Assembly: GCA_046259385.1 (NCBI GenBank)
Contig: JBJYWI010000028.1
Coordinates: 1 to 11,181 of the forward strand
DNA from: CAVWDI01 sp046259385
GTDB taxonomy: Bacteria > Chloroflexota > Anaerolineae > Anaerolineales > UBA4823
Direction: 5' to 3'
Length of the DNA: 11,181 bases
The notes under the pieces were generated by a model. The model worked only from the letters and a program-made list of their open reading frames with translations, had not been told where the DNA came from and did no database searches. Position numbers and translations under genes: made by a program. Of the stretch, positions 5,050-11,181 are shown piece after piece. Each line of letters starts with the position of its first letter. The first letter of the stretch is position 1.

Positions 5050-7074
5050 ATGAATAAAAATCTGCACTCAAAAATTCAGGAGTTGCGGAAAGAGATAAAT
5101 TTCCATAACTACCGGTACCATGTCCTGGATGATCCTGTAATCAGCGATTCTGAATTTGATCGACTGCTGGCTGAGTTAAAGAAAATCGAAGCAGAGAATC
5201 CTGAACTTATTACTCCCGATTCGCCCACGCAAAGGGTTGGTGGCGTTATTTCAGAGGGCTTCAATAAAATTCAACATCCAGCGCCAATTCTAAGCCTGGG
5301 AAATGCATTTGGAAGTGATGAAGCCCTCGCCTGGTATGAGAGATTAGTCCGTCTGGATGAGAGAGTTAGAGATACTCAATTTGTTGTTGAACCCAAAATT
5401 GATGGATTGTCAGTTGTGCTACATTACCGCGATGGCATGTTTACACAGGGAGCAACACGAGGAAACGGTGAAGTTGGGGAAGATATAACCCACAATTTAC
5501 GAACATTGTATTCCCTACCTTTAAGAATTCCGATTGAACCAGATGGTTTTGAAATACCGGAATATATAGTTGTGAGGGGGGAAGTATTTATCTATATCGA
5601 TGATTTTATTGAATTAAACAAGAAACTTGAAGAGGAAGGTGAGAAAGTTTATCTCAACCCAAGGAATACCGCTGCCGGATCTTTGAGGCAGAAAGACCCT
5701 GGATTGACTGCATCGCGGCCATTGAATCTGCTTGTGTATTCCATCGTCACTGCTTTTGGGAGAATTCCCAATACGCAATGGAACCTATTGAATTATTTGA
5801 GAAAGCTGGGGTTTCCAGTTACAAAATATGCATCTATTCATAGCGACATAAAAGGTGCAATTAGAGAATGTGAATCGTGGATCGATAAACGGAAAAATTT
5901 GGGATACCAAGTAGATGGCATGGTAATCAAGATAAATGATCTGGAATTATCCTCAGAATTGGGATATGTTGGTAAGGATCCACGCGGGGCTGTGGCATAT
6001 AAATTCCCATCTGAAGAAGTGACTACAGATCTTCTTGAGATTAAAATTAATGTTGGAAGAACCGGTGTGCTTACACCATACGCCGTACTAAAACCGGTAA
6101 ATATTGGGGGAGTAATAGTAAAACAAGCTACTTTGCACAATTTTGATTATATATTTGATAAGGATATTCGCATAGGCGATAAGGTGCTTGTGAAAAGAGC
6201 TGGGGAAGTGATCCCATACATTATTGGTCCTGTAAAAGGAGCAAGAAGTGGCAAGGAAATCAAATTTACTATTCCAGATAGTTGTCCAGTATGTGGCGAG
6301 CCCATAGAAAATGTTCCAGGGGAAGTTGCATGGTATTGCATGAATGCAGCCTGTCCGGAACAGCTCATTCGTAATGTCGAACATTTTGTTTCCAGAGGGG
6401 CTATGGATATTGTTGGTCTTGGAGGTCGCACAGTTGAGCTGCTTGTTGCTGAGAAACTTATTGTAGATGTAGCGGATATATTTCGCTTAAAACACGAGGA
6501 TTTAATAAACTTAGAGGGATTCGCAGAAAAAAAAGTCGAAAATTTGCTTGAGGCTATTAACGTTGCTCGGAGTAATCCATTGAACAGGCTAATCATCGGG
6601 CTTGGAATACGTGGAGTTGGGGAAGTTGCTGCTAATGATCTCGCCAATAAATTTTCAACTTTAGATGAGCTATCAAATGCAACCAGAGATGATATCGAGG
6701 CCATTGAAGGGTTTGGACCTAATACTGCTCAAGCAATTGTTGATTGGTTTTCATTACCAGCAAATATTAAAATTCTGGAGAAATTAAGACAAGAAGGAGT
6801 TTGGCCAGTCAAGGAAAAATATGAATTGATGAGAGAAGAAAATCCACTTTCTGGATTAACCTTTGTAATAACGGGTTCATTGGAAGGTTTTAGCAGAAAT
6901 GGAGCAAAGGAATACATCCAATCCAAAGGCGGTAAAGTGACGGGTTCAGTTAGCATGAAAACAGATTACGTTGTTGCGGGTGAAAATCCTGGATCGAAAC
7001 TTGAAAAAGCAAAATCACTTGGAATTAATATTATCGATGAACAAAGCCTAAAGGCATTAATTGAAGAGAAATAG
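5050..7074 (+). CDS. ligA: NAD-dependent DNA ligase LigA
   Basis: Seals 3'-OH/5'-phosphate nicks in DNA during replication and repair, using NAD+ to adenylate itself. From ATG 5050 it has 674 residues, the normal size. Domain order: the NAD-binding domain Ia (IQELRKEINFHNYRYHVLDD); the adenylation domain with catalytic lysine 116 in EPKIDGLS; the OB fold (NVGRTGVLTPYAVLKPVNIG); a zinc finger with four cysteines at 412, 415, 430 and 435 (CPVCGEP and WYCMNAACPE); helix-hairpin-helix repeats; and a C-terminal BRCT domain from about 598 (LSGLTFVITGSLEGFS to the end). All key residues are present. An in-frame TTG at 5035 adds five residues (MILLA); it lies 7 bases after TATAAT and could be a leaderless start. 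The ATG is preferred for its typical N-terminus, but no ribosome site supports it. Confidence 0.96.
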   Translation: MNKNLHSKIQELRKEINFHNYRYHVLDDPVISDSEFDRLLAELKKIEAENPELITPDSPTQRVGGVISEGFNKIQHPAPILSLGNAFGSDEALAWYERLVRLDERVRDTQFVVEPKIDGLSVVLHYRDGMFTQGATRGNGEVGEDITHNLRTLYSLPLRIPIEPDGFEIPEYIVVRGEVFIYIDDFIELNKKLEEEGEKVYLNPRNTAAGSLRQKDPGLTASRPLNLLVYSIVTAFGRIPNTQWNLLNYLRKLGFPVTKYASIHSDIKGAIRECESWIDKRKNLGYQVDGMVIKINDLELSSELGYVGKDPRGAVAYKFPSEEVTTDLLEIKINVGRTGVLTPYAVLKPVNIGGVIVKQATLHNFDYIFDKDIRIGDKVLVKRAGEVIPYIIGPVKGARSGKEIKFTIPDSCPVCGEPIENVPGEVAWYCMNAACPEQLIRNVEHFVSRGAMDIVGLGGRTVELLVAEKLIVDVADIFRLKHEDLINLEGFAEKKVENLLEAINVARSNPLNRLIIGLGIRGVGEVAANDLANKFSTLDELSNATRDDIEAIEGFGPNTAQAIVDWFSLPANIKILEKLRQEGVWPVKEKYELMREENPLSGLTFVITGSLEGFSRNGAKEYIQSKGGKVTGSVSMKTDYVVAGENPGSKLEKAKSLGINIIDEQSLKALIEEK

Positions 7075-7104
7075 GAATTAAATATCTAGATTTGAATTAA
7101 ATAT
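7075..7104 (+). repeat. 11-base direct repeat between ligA and the oxoamine synthase gene
   Basis: GAATTAAATAT occurs at 7075-7085 and 7094-7104, 19 bases apart, filling the short gap before the AGGAG ribosome site of the next gene. It is AT-rich, so it may be chance; a regulator site is possible but unsupported. Confidence 0.3.
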
Positions 7105-7117
7105 TCAGGAGAACGTG

Positions 7118-8326
7118 ATGGATTTCAGCAATAACAAGGATATGATTACCCAACGGGTCTTGTATATGAAAAATCGGGTTGAACAAGCACGTCAGAATGA
7201 CTTGTATTTTTATAATCAACCGATTTCAGAACTCAAAGGGGGATCCAGGGTAATTGTAAGAGGGCGGGAAATGGGAATGTATGCATCATACAGTTATCTT
7301 GGCTTAGTTGGTCATCCAAGGATAAATGAAGCTGCAAAAATTGCAGTGGATAAATATGGAACTGGAACCCATGGGGTTCGCTTATTAGCAGGCTCTTTGT
7401 CAGTTCATAAAGAGTTAGAAGAAACAATATCGGAGTTCAAAGGCACTGAAGATGCAGTGACTTATTCTTCTGGGTATGCGACGAATGTAACAGTTATTTC
7501 AACACTGCTGGGACGTGGTGATTACGTTATCTGCGACAAGCTTAACCATGCAAGTATTGTCGATGGGTGTTTAATGTCTGGAGCGAAATTCCTCAGATTC
7601 AAGCATAATGATATGGAGGCATTGAAAAAACGACTAGAACAGATTCCAGCGGATGCGACGAAGATGGTAGTCGCGGATTCAGTTTTCAGCATGGATGGGG
7701 ACATTATTGATTTTCCTAGGCTTGTTGAATTATGTAAAAAGTATAAAACCTGGCTGATGATCGACGAAGCCCATTCTGTTGGTGTTCTTGGTAAAAAAGG
7801 AAGGGGAATTGAAGAGCACTTCGATCTGGAAGGCACAATCGATGTCAAAATGGGGACTTTAAGTAAAACAATCCCGTCTGTTGGAGGATATGTTGCAGGC
7901 AGAAAGGAATTGATCGAATATCTCAGGCATGCTAGTAGAGCATATATTTTTTCTGCAGCTCTACCCCCAGCTCAAGCTGCAGCTGCAAATGAAGCTTTTA
8001 AAGTAATCATGGATGAACCATGGAGAGTCGCAAAACTTAATCAAAATACAAATCAATTTATTTCGGGAATCAAGGATCGTGGCTTTGACACTCTTTTTAC
8101 AGAAACCGCAATCGTTCCTATTGTATGCGGGAGTGATGAAAATGCATACAGTATGACGCGGGAAGCGCAGCACAGGGGTTCATTTGTTTTACCCGTTGTT
8201 TCTCCCGCAGTTCCTCCCGGGCTCGCTAGATTAAGGGCAACCATAACAGCAGCACACGAGTCAGATGAGATTTCCAAGGCAATAAGCGATATTGAAGAAG
8301 CTGGAATAATAATTGGAATTATTTAA
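7118..8326 (+). CDS. Alpha-oxoamine synthase, serine palmitoyltransferase-like (PLP enzyme)
   Basis: A PLP-dependent enzyme of the alpha-oxoamine synthase family (fold type I), whose members condense an amino acid with an acyl-CoA or acyl-ACP and release CO2. It has 402 residues from ATG 7118, which sits 6 bases after AGGAG (7107-7111); an in-frame GTG at 7115 is too close to that site. Motifs: YSYLGLVGHP (58-67), GTGTHGVRLLAGS (81-93), histidine 144 in NHAS that stacks on PLP, DEAHS (216-220) with the PLP-binding aspartate, the Schiff-base lysine 250 in GTLSKT, and VPPGLARLR (365-373). SIVDGCLMSGAKFLRFKHND is closer to serine palmitoyltransferase than to KBL or BioF as I recall them. Neither biotin nor threonine genes are nearby, and no lipid genes either, so the substrate is open. 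It is probably cotranscribed with ligA, 43 bases upstream. Confidence 0.88.
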   Translation: MDFSNNKDMITQRVLYMKNRVEQARQNDLYFYNQPISELKGGSRVIVRGREMGMYASYSYLGLVGHPRINEAAKIAVDKYGTGTHGVRLLAGSLSVHKELEETISEFKGTEDAVTYSSGYATNVTVISTLLGRGDYVICDKLNHASIVDGCLMSGAKFLRFKHNDMEALKKRLEQIPADATKMVVADSVFSMDGDIIDFPRLVELCKKYKTWLMIDEAHSVGVLGKKGRGIEEHFDLEGTIDVKMGTLSKTIPSVGGYVAGRKELIEYLRHASRAYIFSAALPPAQAAAANEAFKVIMDEPWRVAKLNQNTNQFISGIKDRGFDTLFTETAIVPIVCGSDENAYSMTREAQHRGSFVLPVVSPAVPPGLARLRATITAAHESDEISKAISDIEEAGIIIGII

Positions 8327-8360
8327 TATCCAATTTTTAAACATTATATTTCAGGAAATT

Positions 8361-8398
8361 AAAAAAAATTCACTGCTTAAATATATCTATGCAGTGAA
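8361..8398 (-). terminator. Intrinsic terminator of ssrA
   Basis: On the minus strand an 8-base-pair stem (TTCACTGC with GCAGTGAA, plus-strand arms 8369-8376 and 8391-8398) with a 14-base loop is followed directly by eight T (8368-8361). It starts 6 bases after the mature tmRNA end. On the plus strand no T run follows, so it would not efficiently stop the oxoamine synthase message. Confidence 0.85.
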
Positions 8399-8403
8399 AT
8401 TTG

Positions 8404-8801
8404 TGGAGATGTCGGGAATCGAACCCGAGTCCGAAAGAATCGTCCCTCGGATATCTACGAGCGTAGTTGATCTATTTTATTCGCCAGAAAGCACCGGACC
8501 AACAAAAGAAACCGACTGGCTAACCGCTGAAGCCCGAAAGCTTCCCTTATTCACGTTTAGCGGTGTAGACGTGCTGCACTCCAATCTTTTTGTCGCCCTG
8601 CATTGCTCCCGATCGGAGTACGGAACAAGAGGACGTGATCCTGTTGTTAGGATCATGCGCTCATCAGCTCGCTTATGCGGCGAGCGGGAGAGCTGCATAT
8701 TCAGTGCGGTTGGCACTTATTGTTTGCGCTGATTTAACGAGAACGGCGCCTCTCGGCTCGCAATCCGGGGCCAGCCTCTCCCGTCGAGACCTTTCATCCC
8801 C
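8404..8801 (-). ncRNA. ssrA: Transfer-messenger RNA (tmRNA, one-piece)
   Basis: tmRNA rescues ribosomes stalled on broken messages by acting first as alanyl-tRNA and then as a short message that adds a degradation tag. The 5' end GGGGATG (8801-8795) pairs with CATCTCC (8411-8405) as the 7-base-pair acceptor stem with one G-U pair. GGTCTCGACGGG after the 5' strand is the conserved D-loop-like region, and GGGTTCGATTCCC near the 3' end is the T arm. The encoded sequence continues ACAA, so CCA is not encoded and must be added. The length is 398 bases before CCA, normal for a one-piece tmRNA. The region is clearly richer in GC than its surroundings. Several open frames through it on both strands are not genes. 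Confidence 0.96.
8673..8714 (-). other. tmRNA proteolysis-tag reading frame
   Basis: The resume codon GCC (8714-8712) is followed by an open frame to TAA (8675-8673), giving the tag ANRTEYAALPLAA. Ala-Asn as the first residues and LAA at the end are the normal hallmarks; the final LAA is the part recognised by ClpXP. The bases before the resume codon (AATAAGT) resemble the conserved UAGUC region of other tmRNAs. Confidence 0.88.
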
Positions 8802-8818
8802 GTACGGATATTATACCA
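8802..8818 (-). promoter_or_regulatory. ssrA promoter (extended -10)
   Basis: On the minus strand, TGG followed by a perfect TATAAT (8815-8810) gives an extended -10 element; the tmRNA 5' G lies 9 bases after its last base. No good -35 hexamer is visible, consistent with reliance on the TGn extension. Confidence 0.7.
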
Positions 8819-8858
8819 TTTGTATGTTATAAACCCTTTCCTTTAATACTATCTGCCA

Positions 8859-8867
8859 TGATATACT
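8859..8867 (+). promoter_or_regulatory. Candidate extended -10 promoter of the ECF operon
   Basis: TGA followed by TATACT (8862-8867) is an extended -10 match; the -35 region is weak. It would give a leader of about 100 bases before the sigma factor ATG at 8977. Confidence 0.4.
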
Positions 8868-8889
8868 CGAAGCAACTTTTATTTTCATA

Positions 8890-8958
8890 TGGGGTTTCAA
8901 TAAGCAACTATACATGCAAAGATTCTTTGAATATCTTTAGCAATCGTCGCAAACCCCA
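8890..8958 (+). repeat. Nested inverted repeats in the leader of the ECF sigma gene
   Basis: TGGGGTTT (8890-8897) is the perfect complement of AAACCCCA (8951-8958), 53 bases apart. Inside lies a second small hairpin, AAAGAT (8918-8923) with ATCTTT (8933-8938). The outer arm ends 6 bases before the AAGGA ribosome site (8965-8969). It could fold the leader into a closed structure, or the arms could be operator half-sites. Both readings are inference. Confidence 0.35.
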
Positions 8959-8976
8959 CCAGTTAAGGACTTAAAA

Positions 8977-9534
8977 ATGCCTGGAAGAAGCGATGATGAG
9001 CTTCTGAATCTTGCATCAAATGGTGACCGTCAAGCATTTGGATTGCTGTACGAACGTTATGTCAGCAAGATATATTCATATGTGTATTATCGAACTGGAA
9101 ATAGAAATGACGCCGAAGACCTGACAGAAAGGGTTTTTTATCGAGCATTAAGGCATATAGGCAACTATGATAACCGTGGACTACCATTTTCTGCCTGGTT
9201 GTACCGTATTGCGCATAACCTTGTAGCCAACTGGCATCGCGATAACAGCCGTCGAAAGGAAATTCAGCTTGATGAAAGTATTATTTCTACGAATACTCAA
9301 TTCCATCCAGAAAATGAAATGCTTTTTTCCGAAGAACAACAGATATTGATGGACCTTGTCCGATCGTTCCCACCTGAGCGGCAGCAATTATTATTATTGA
9401 AATATGTTGAACACCTGTCAAATGCGGAAATTGGCAAAATAATGGGCAGAACAGAAGGAGCCATTAAGAGTCTATACCACCGAACATTACTTATTCTGCG
9501 AGAGGAAATGGTCAAATCTAAAGATTGTAAATAA
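8977..9534 (+). CDS. ECF-family RNA polymerase sigma factor
   Basis: Alternative sigma factor of the extracytoplasmic function group, 185 residues, with only regions 2 and 4. Region 2 spans about residues 19-95 (AFGLLYERYVSKIYSYVYYR, then DAEDLTERVFYRALRHI and the -10-contacting FSAWLYRIAHNLVANWHRD). A variable acidic linker (about 96-118) leads to region 4 (about 124-177), with ERQQLLLLKYVEHLSNAEIG and RTEGAIKSLYHRTLLILRE forming the helix-turn-helix that reads the -35 element. The ATG at 8977 has AAGGA 7 bases upstream. A degV gene follows after about 27 bases and a small membrane protein gene overlaps that, so the three form an operon. No classical zinc-binding anti-sigma gene is present; the membrane protein is the only candidate partner in view. 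ECF subgroup not assigned. Confidence 0.92.
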   Translation: MPGRSDDELLNLASNGDRQAFGLLYERYVSKIYSYVYYRTGNRNDAEDLTERVFYRALRHIGNYDNRGLPFSAWLYRIAHNLVANWHRDNSRRKEIQLDESIISTNTQFHPENEMLFSEEQQILMDLVRSFPPERQQLLLLKYVEHLSNAEIGKIMGRTEGAIKSLYHRTLLILREEMVKSKDCK

Positions 9535-9563
9535 TCATTACAGCATGTAAAAAAGGAAAAATG

Positions 9564-10412
9564 ATGTTGAGGATTGTAATGGATAGCGCAGGAGATTTAC
9601 CTCCGGGATGGGCGGAAGCATATAAAATTGATATTATACCGATCAATATTCAATTTGGTGAAAAAACCTACCTGCAGGGGATAGATATAAGCAACTCTGA
9701 ATATTATGCGCTTGTAAAGGAAAGCGGAGTAATCCCAAAAACATCACAACCAACTCCAAACCAGTTTATCGAGTTTTATAAGAAGATAGCAGAACCAAAT
9801 GATACTATTCTTTCGATACATGTAACAGGAAAGTTGTCTGGCACTTTCAATTCAGCTGTTATGGCGGCAAAAGAATTAGTTGGAAAATATAACATTATTC
9901 CAATCGATTCCAGAGCTGGGACGGCCTCACAGGGATACATGTGCAAAGAAGCACGAGAATTAAATCGGAGAGATGTTTCACTTGAACAATTTGTTGAGAG
10001 AATGAAATATATTGCCCTTAATATTCATGTAATCTTCACATTGGATACTTTGGAATATGTAAGGATGAGCGGAAGAGTAAAAGCCCTGCAAGCCGCCTTC
10101 GCATCTTTGTTGAAGGTAAAACCAATTATTGTTTTGAGGGATGGTATTCTGGAAATGGGCGATAGAGTCCGCACAAGGCGTCGGTCACTTGAGTTTATTG
10201 TAGAAAAAATGCGGAACAGACTAGGAGAGCAACTGGTGAATATGGCAGTTGTTCATTCGGAAGACCCAAAAGCAGGTGAGATTCTGTATGATATGGTGCG
10301 AAATGTTTTTAATTGCAATGAGTTAATAATGACAGAATTATCAACAGGAATAGCTGCGAATTTAGGTCCAGGCACTATAGGCATTGTTGCCTACCCCGTG
10401 GAGGAATCATGA
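9564..10412 (+). CDS. DegV-family fatty-acid-binding protein
   Basis: DegV (FakB-like) proteins bind a free fatty acid and, where studied, present it to the kinase FakA for phosphorylation and use in membrane lipids. The protein has 282 residues from ATG 9564, 6 bases after AAGGA; an ATG at 9561 is only 3 bases from that site. Motifs (numbered from 9561): the start RIVMDSAGDLP, TSQPTP (61-66), HVTGKLSGTFNSA (87-99) whose Ser-Gly-Thr helps hold the carboxylate, the middle TLDTLEYVRMSGRVK (160-174), ASLLKVKPII (181-190), and GPGTIGI (269-275) in the second domain. The length matches the family. FakA is not in the window. Sitting between a sigma factor and a membrane protein, it may belong to an envelope-lipid response; that is inference. 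Confidence 0.92.
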   Translation: MLRIVMDSAGDLPPGWAEAYKIDIIPINIQFGEKTYLQGIDISNSEYYALVKESGVIPKTSQPTPNQFIEFYKKIAEPNDTILSIHVTGKLSGTFNSAVMAAKELVGKYNIIPIDSRAGTASQGYMCKEARELNRRDVSLEQFVERMKYIALNIHVIFTLDTLEYVRMSGRVKALQAAFASLLKVKPIIVLRDGILEMGDRVRTRRRSLEFIVEKMRNRLGEQLVNMAVVHSEDPKAGEILYDMVRNVFNCNELIMTELSTGIAANLGPGTIGIVAYPVEES

Positions 10413-10759
10413 CTTCATTCCAACAGAAAACAAATCAACCATCATTTTTTAGAAAGGATCTTAAAAGCATAGAATATGAACTGGAAAATATTTTTCAGAT
10501 CATAAATCCCCGACACGAGTTTCAGGAAAAATTAAGATCAGAACTGATTTCTTATCCGGATTGGAAGTTATATTTGCCAAAATTACTTAGGCAAATGATA
10601 ATCCTCCTTGCAGGTATAGCGAGTGGATTAATTATTTTACTTACAGGTATCCGAGCAATTTTTTCGGTAATTGGCGCAATAAAAATATTCCAACAGCAAA
10701 AATCGAAAACTCGAGAAGAACCAAGGAAATCAATACGATCTATTATAGCCACCCCCTGA
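10409..10759 (+). CDS. Small single-span membrane protein of the ECF operon (unknown function)
   Basis: I do not recognise a named family. The 116-residue protein has a hydrophilic N-terminal part (1-60) containing INPRHEFQEKLRSELIS (31-47), one clear membrane segment (about 62-90, MIILLAGIASGLIILLTGIR and on), and a short, very basic C-terminus (KSKTREEPRKSIR). The motif NP..EF...L...L just before a membrane helix recalls small proteins encoded next to ECF sigma genes, where an anti-sigma or accessory role is suspected. The ATG overlaps the degV stop (ATGA at 10409-10412), with GAGGA just upstream inside degV, so translation is coupled. No zinc-binding HxxxCxxC motif typical of ZAS anti-sigma factors is present. 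The function as a sigma partner is inference. Confidence 0.75.
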   Translation: MTSFQQKTNQPSFFRKDLKSIEYELENIFQIINPRHEFQEKLRSELISYPDWKLYLPKLLRQMIILLAGIASGLIILLTGIRAIFSVIGAIKIFQQQKSKTREEPRKSIRSIIATP

Positions 10760-10782
10760 GGTTTGCTTAAGAATGGTCACGA

Positions 10783-11181
10783 TTATTCACTTCGATTTCC
10801 CGGTGTGAAATATCGAATATCTTTATATGCCTTTACCTGTTTGTTTATATTTTCTTTGAGTAAGTTTCCAGAGATATGCATTAATGTATCCCCAAAATCT
10901 GAATCCTTCCCCATTGATGCAAGACACGGAAAATGATGATGGAGCAATCCTGCTTTCTCCTCAGCATCATCAACTGATATTTTTAATAATCCTTCTGCAG
11001 CAAAGCGAGCACAACCACATACTGCATCCCTGACGACATTCACGGATGTAATTTTTCGGTTTGTTTTATCGATTGTTAAACGGATATCTGGTTGACCGAA
11101 AGAATGAGCAAATTCGGAGATCAGTCTGTCACTGTATGAGATTCTCACAAATCTGGATTCAAGGTAATCTGATTCTGTAAG
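10783..11181 (-). CDS. DUF166-type protein (C-terminal 132 residues, cut by window edge)
   Basis: The frame is open to the right edge; the GTG at 11148 is an internal valine, not a start, because 11 more sense codons precede it. The visible part resembles DUF166 proteins, an uncharacterised family known mainly from archaea. Conserved-looking segments (numbered from the window edge) are NVVRDAVCGCARFAAEGLL (48-66), AEEKAGLLHHHFPCLASMG (73-91) and GDTLMHISG (97-105). Cysteines 55, 57 and 86 with histidines 81-83 could form a metal or iron-sulfur site; this is inferred from the pattern only. The N-terminal part is not seen. The gene converges on the ECF operon, with 23 bases between stop codons and no visible terminator there. 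Family assignment is from memory of the motif and is moderately sure. Confidence 0.65.
   Translation of the reverse strand, partial: LTESDYLESRFVRISYSDRLISEFAHSFGQPDIRLTIDKTNRKITSVNVVRDAVCGCARFAAEGLLKISVDDAEEKAGLLHHHFPCLASMGKDSDFGDTLMHISGNLLKENINKQVKAYKDIRYFTPGNRSE

Noticed and set aside
8313..8832. Open frames of 79-139 codons on both strands between 8313 and 8832
   Set aside because: They run through the tmRNA, which is fully accounted for by its acceptor stem, T arm and tag; high GC there simply reduces stop codons.
11146..11148. GTG start for the minus-strand gene at the right edge
   Set aside because: The frame stays open with sense codons to base 11181, so the gene is cut by the window and this GTG is an internal codon.

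Overview
The window is AT-rich bacterial chromosome with densely packed housekeeping and accessory genes and no visible insertion sequences, CRISPR arrays or phage genes. It holds a bacterial tmRNA, an NAD-dependent DNA ligase, an ECF sigma factor and a Pst phosphate transporter. Start signals are of two kinds: Shine-Dalgarno sites, and perfect or near-perfect -10 boxes lying only 7 bases before a start codon. That mix, the style of the ECF and DegV genes, and a DUF166-type gene most commonly seen in archaea suggest an anaerobic member of Chloroflexota (Anaerolineae- or Dehalococcoidia-like). This placement is an inference and of low to moderate certainty.

Left part (1-3221): pstS, pstC and pstA lie in that order on the minus strand (pstA is cut by the window edge). 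pstB is divergent on the plus strand, 98 bases from pstS. The shared control region holds a TTGTCT-17-TATAAT promoter for pstS, a TAGAAT box for pstB and a palindrome over the pstS -35 box.

Gene-poor stretch (3222-3769): there is a possible pstB terminator and then a decayed minus-strand relic. The first 28 codons of a PhoB/PhoP-like response regulator, carrying two in-frame stops, are joined to the last third of PhoU, carrying one in-frame stop. This locus has therefore lost its phosphate-signalling genes, while the transporter genes look intact.

Middle part (3770-8326): a small monothiol glutaredoxin-like gene and a DUF72 (YecE-like) gene diverge from overlapping start codons. A 40-codon reading frame that resembles the first membrane segment of heme A synthase (CtaA) is probably a second gene relic. 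Next come ligA and an alpha-oxoamine synthase gene resembling serine palmitoyltransferase, transcribed in the same direction.

Right part (8327-11181): the tmRNA gene (ssrA) is on the minus strand with its own promoter, a readable 13-residue tag and a terminator. Divergent from it is a compact operon encoding an ECF sigma factor, a DegV-family fatty-acid-binding protein and a small single-span membrane protein. Facing the operon is the 3' part of a DUF166-type gene, which runs off the right edge.

The most notable observations are the phoB/phoU relic beside a rearranged pst locus whose PstB has an altered ABC signature, the repeated leaderless-type promoter geometry, and the ECF-DegV-membrane protein operon.
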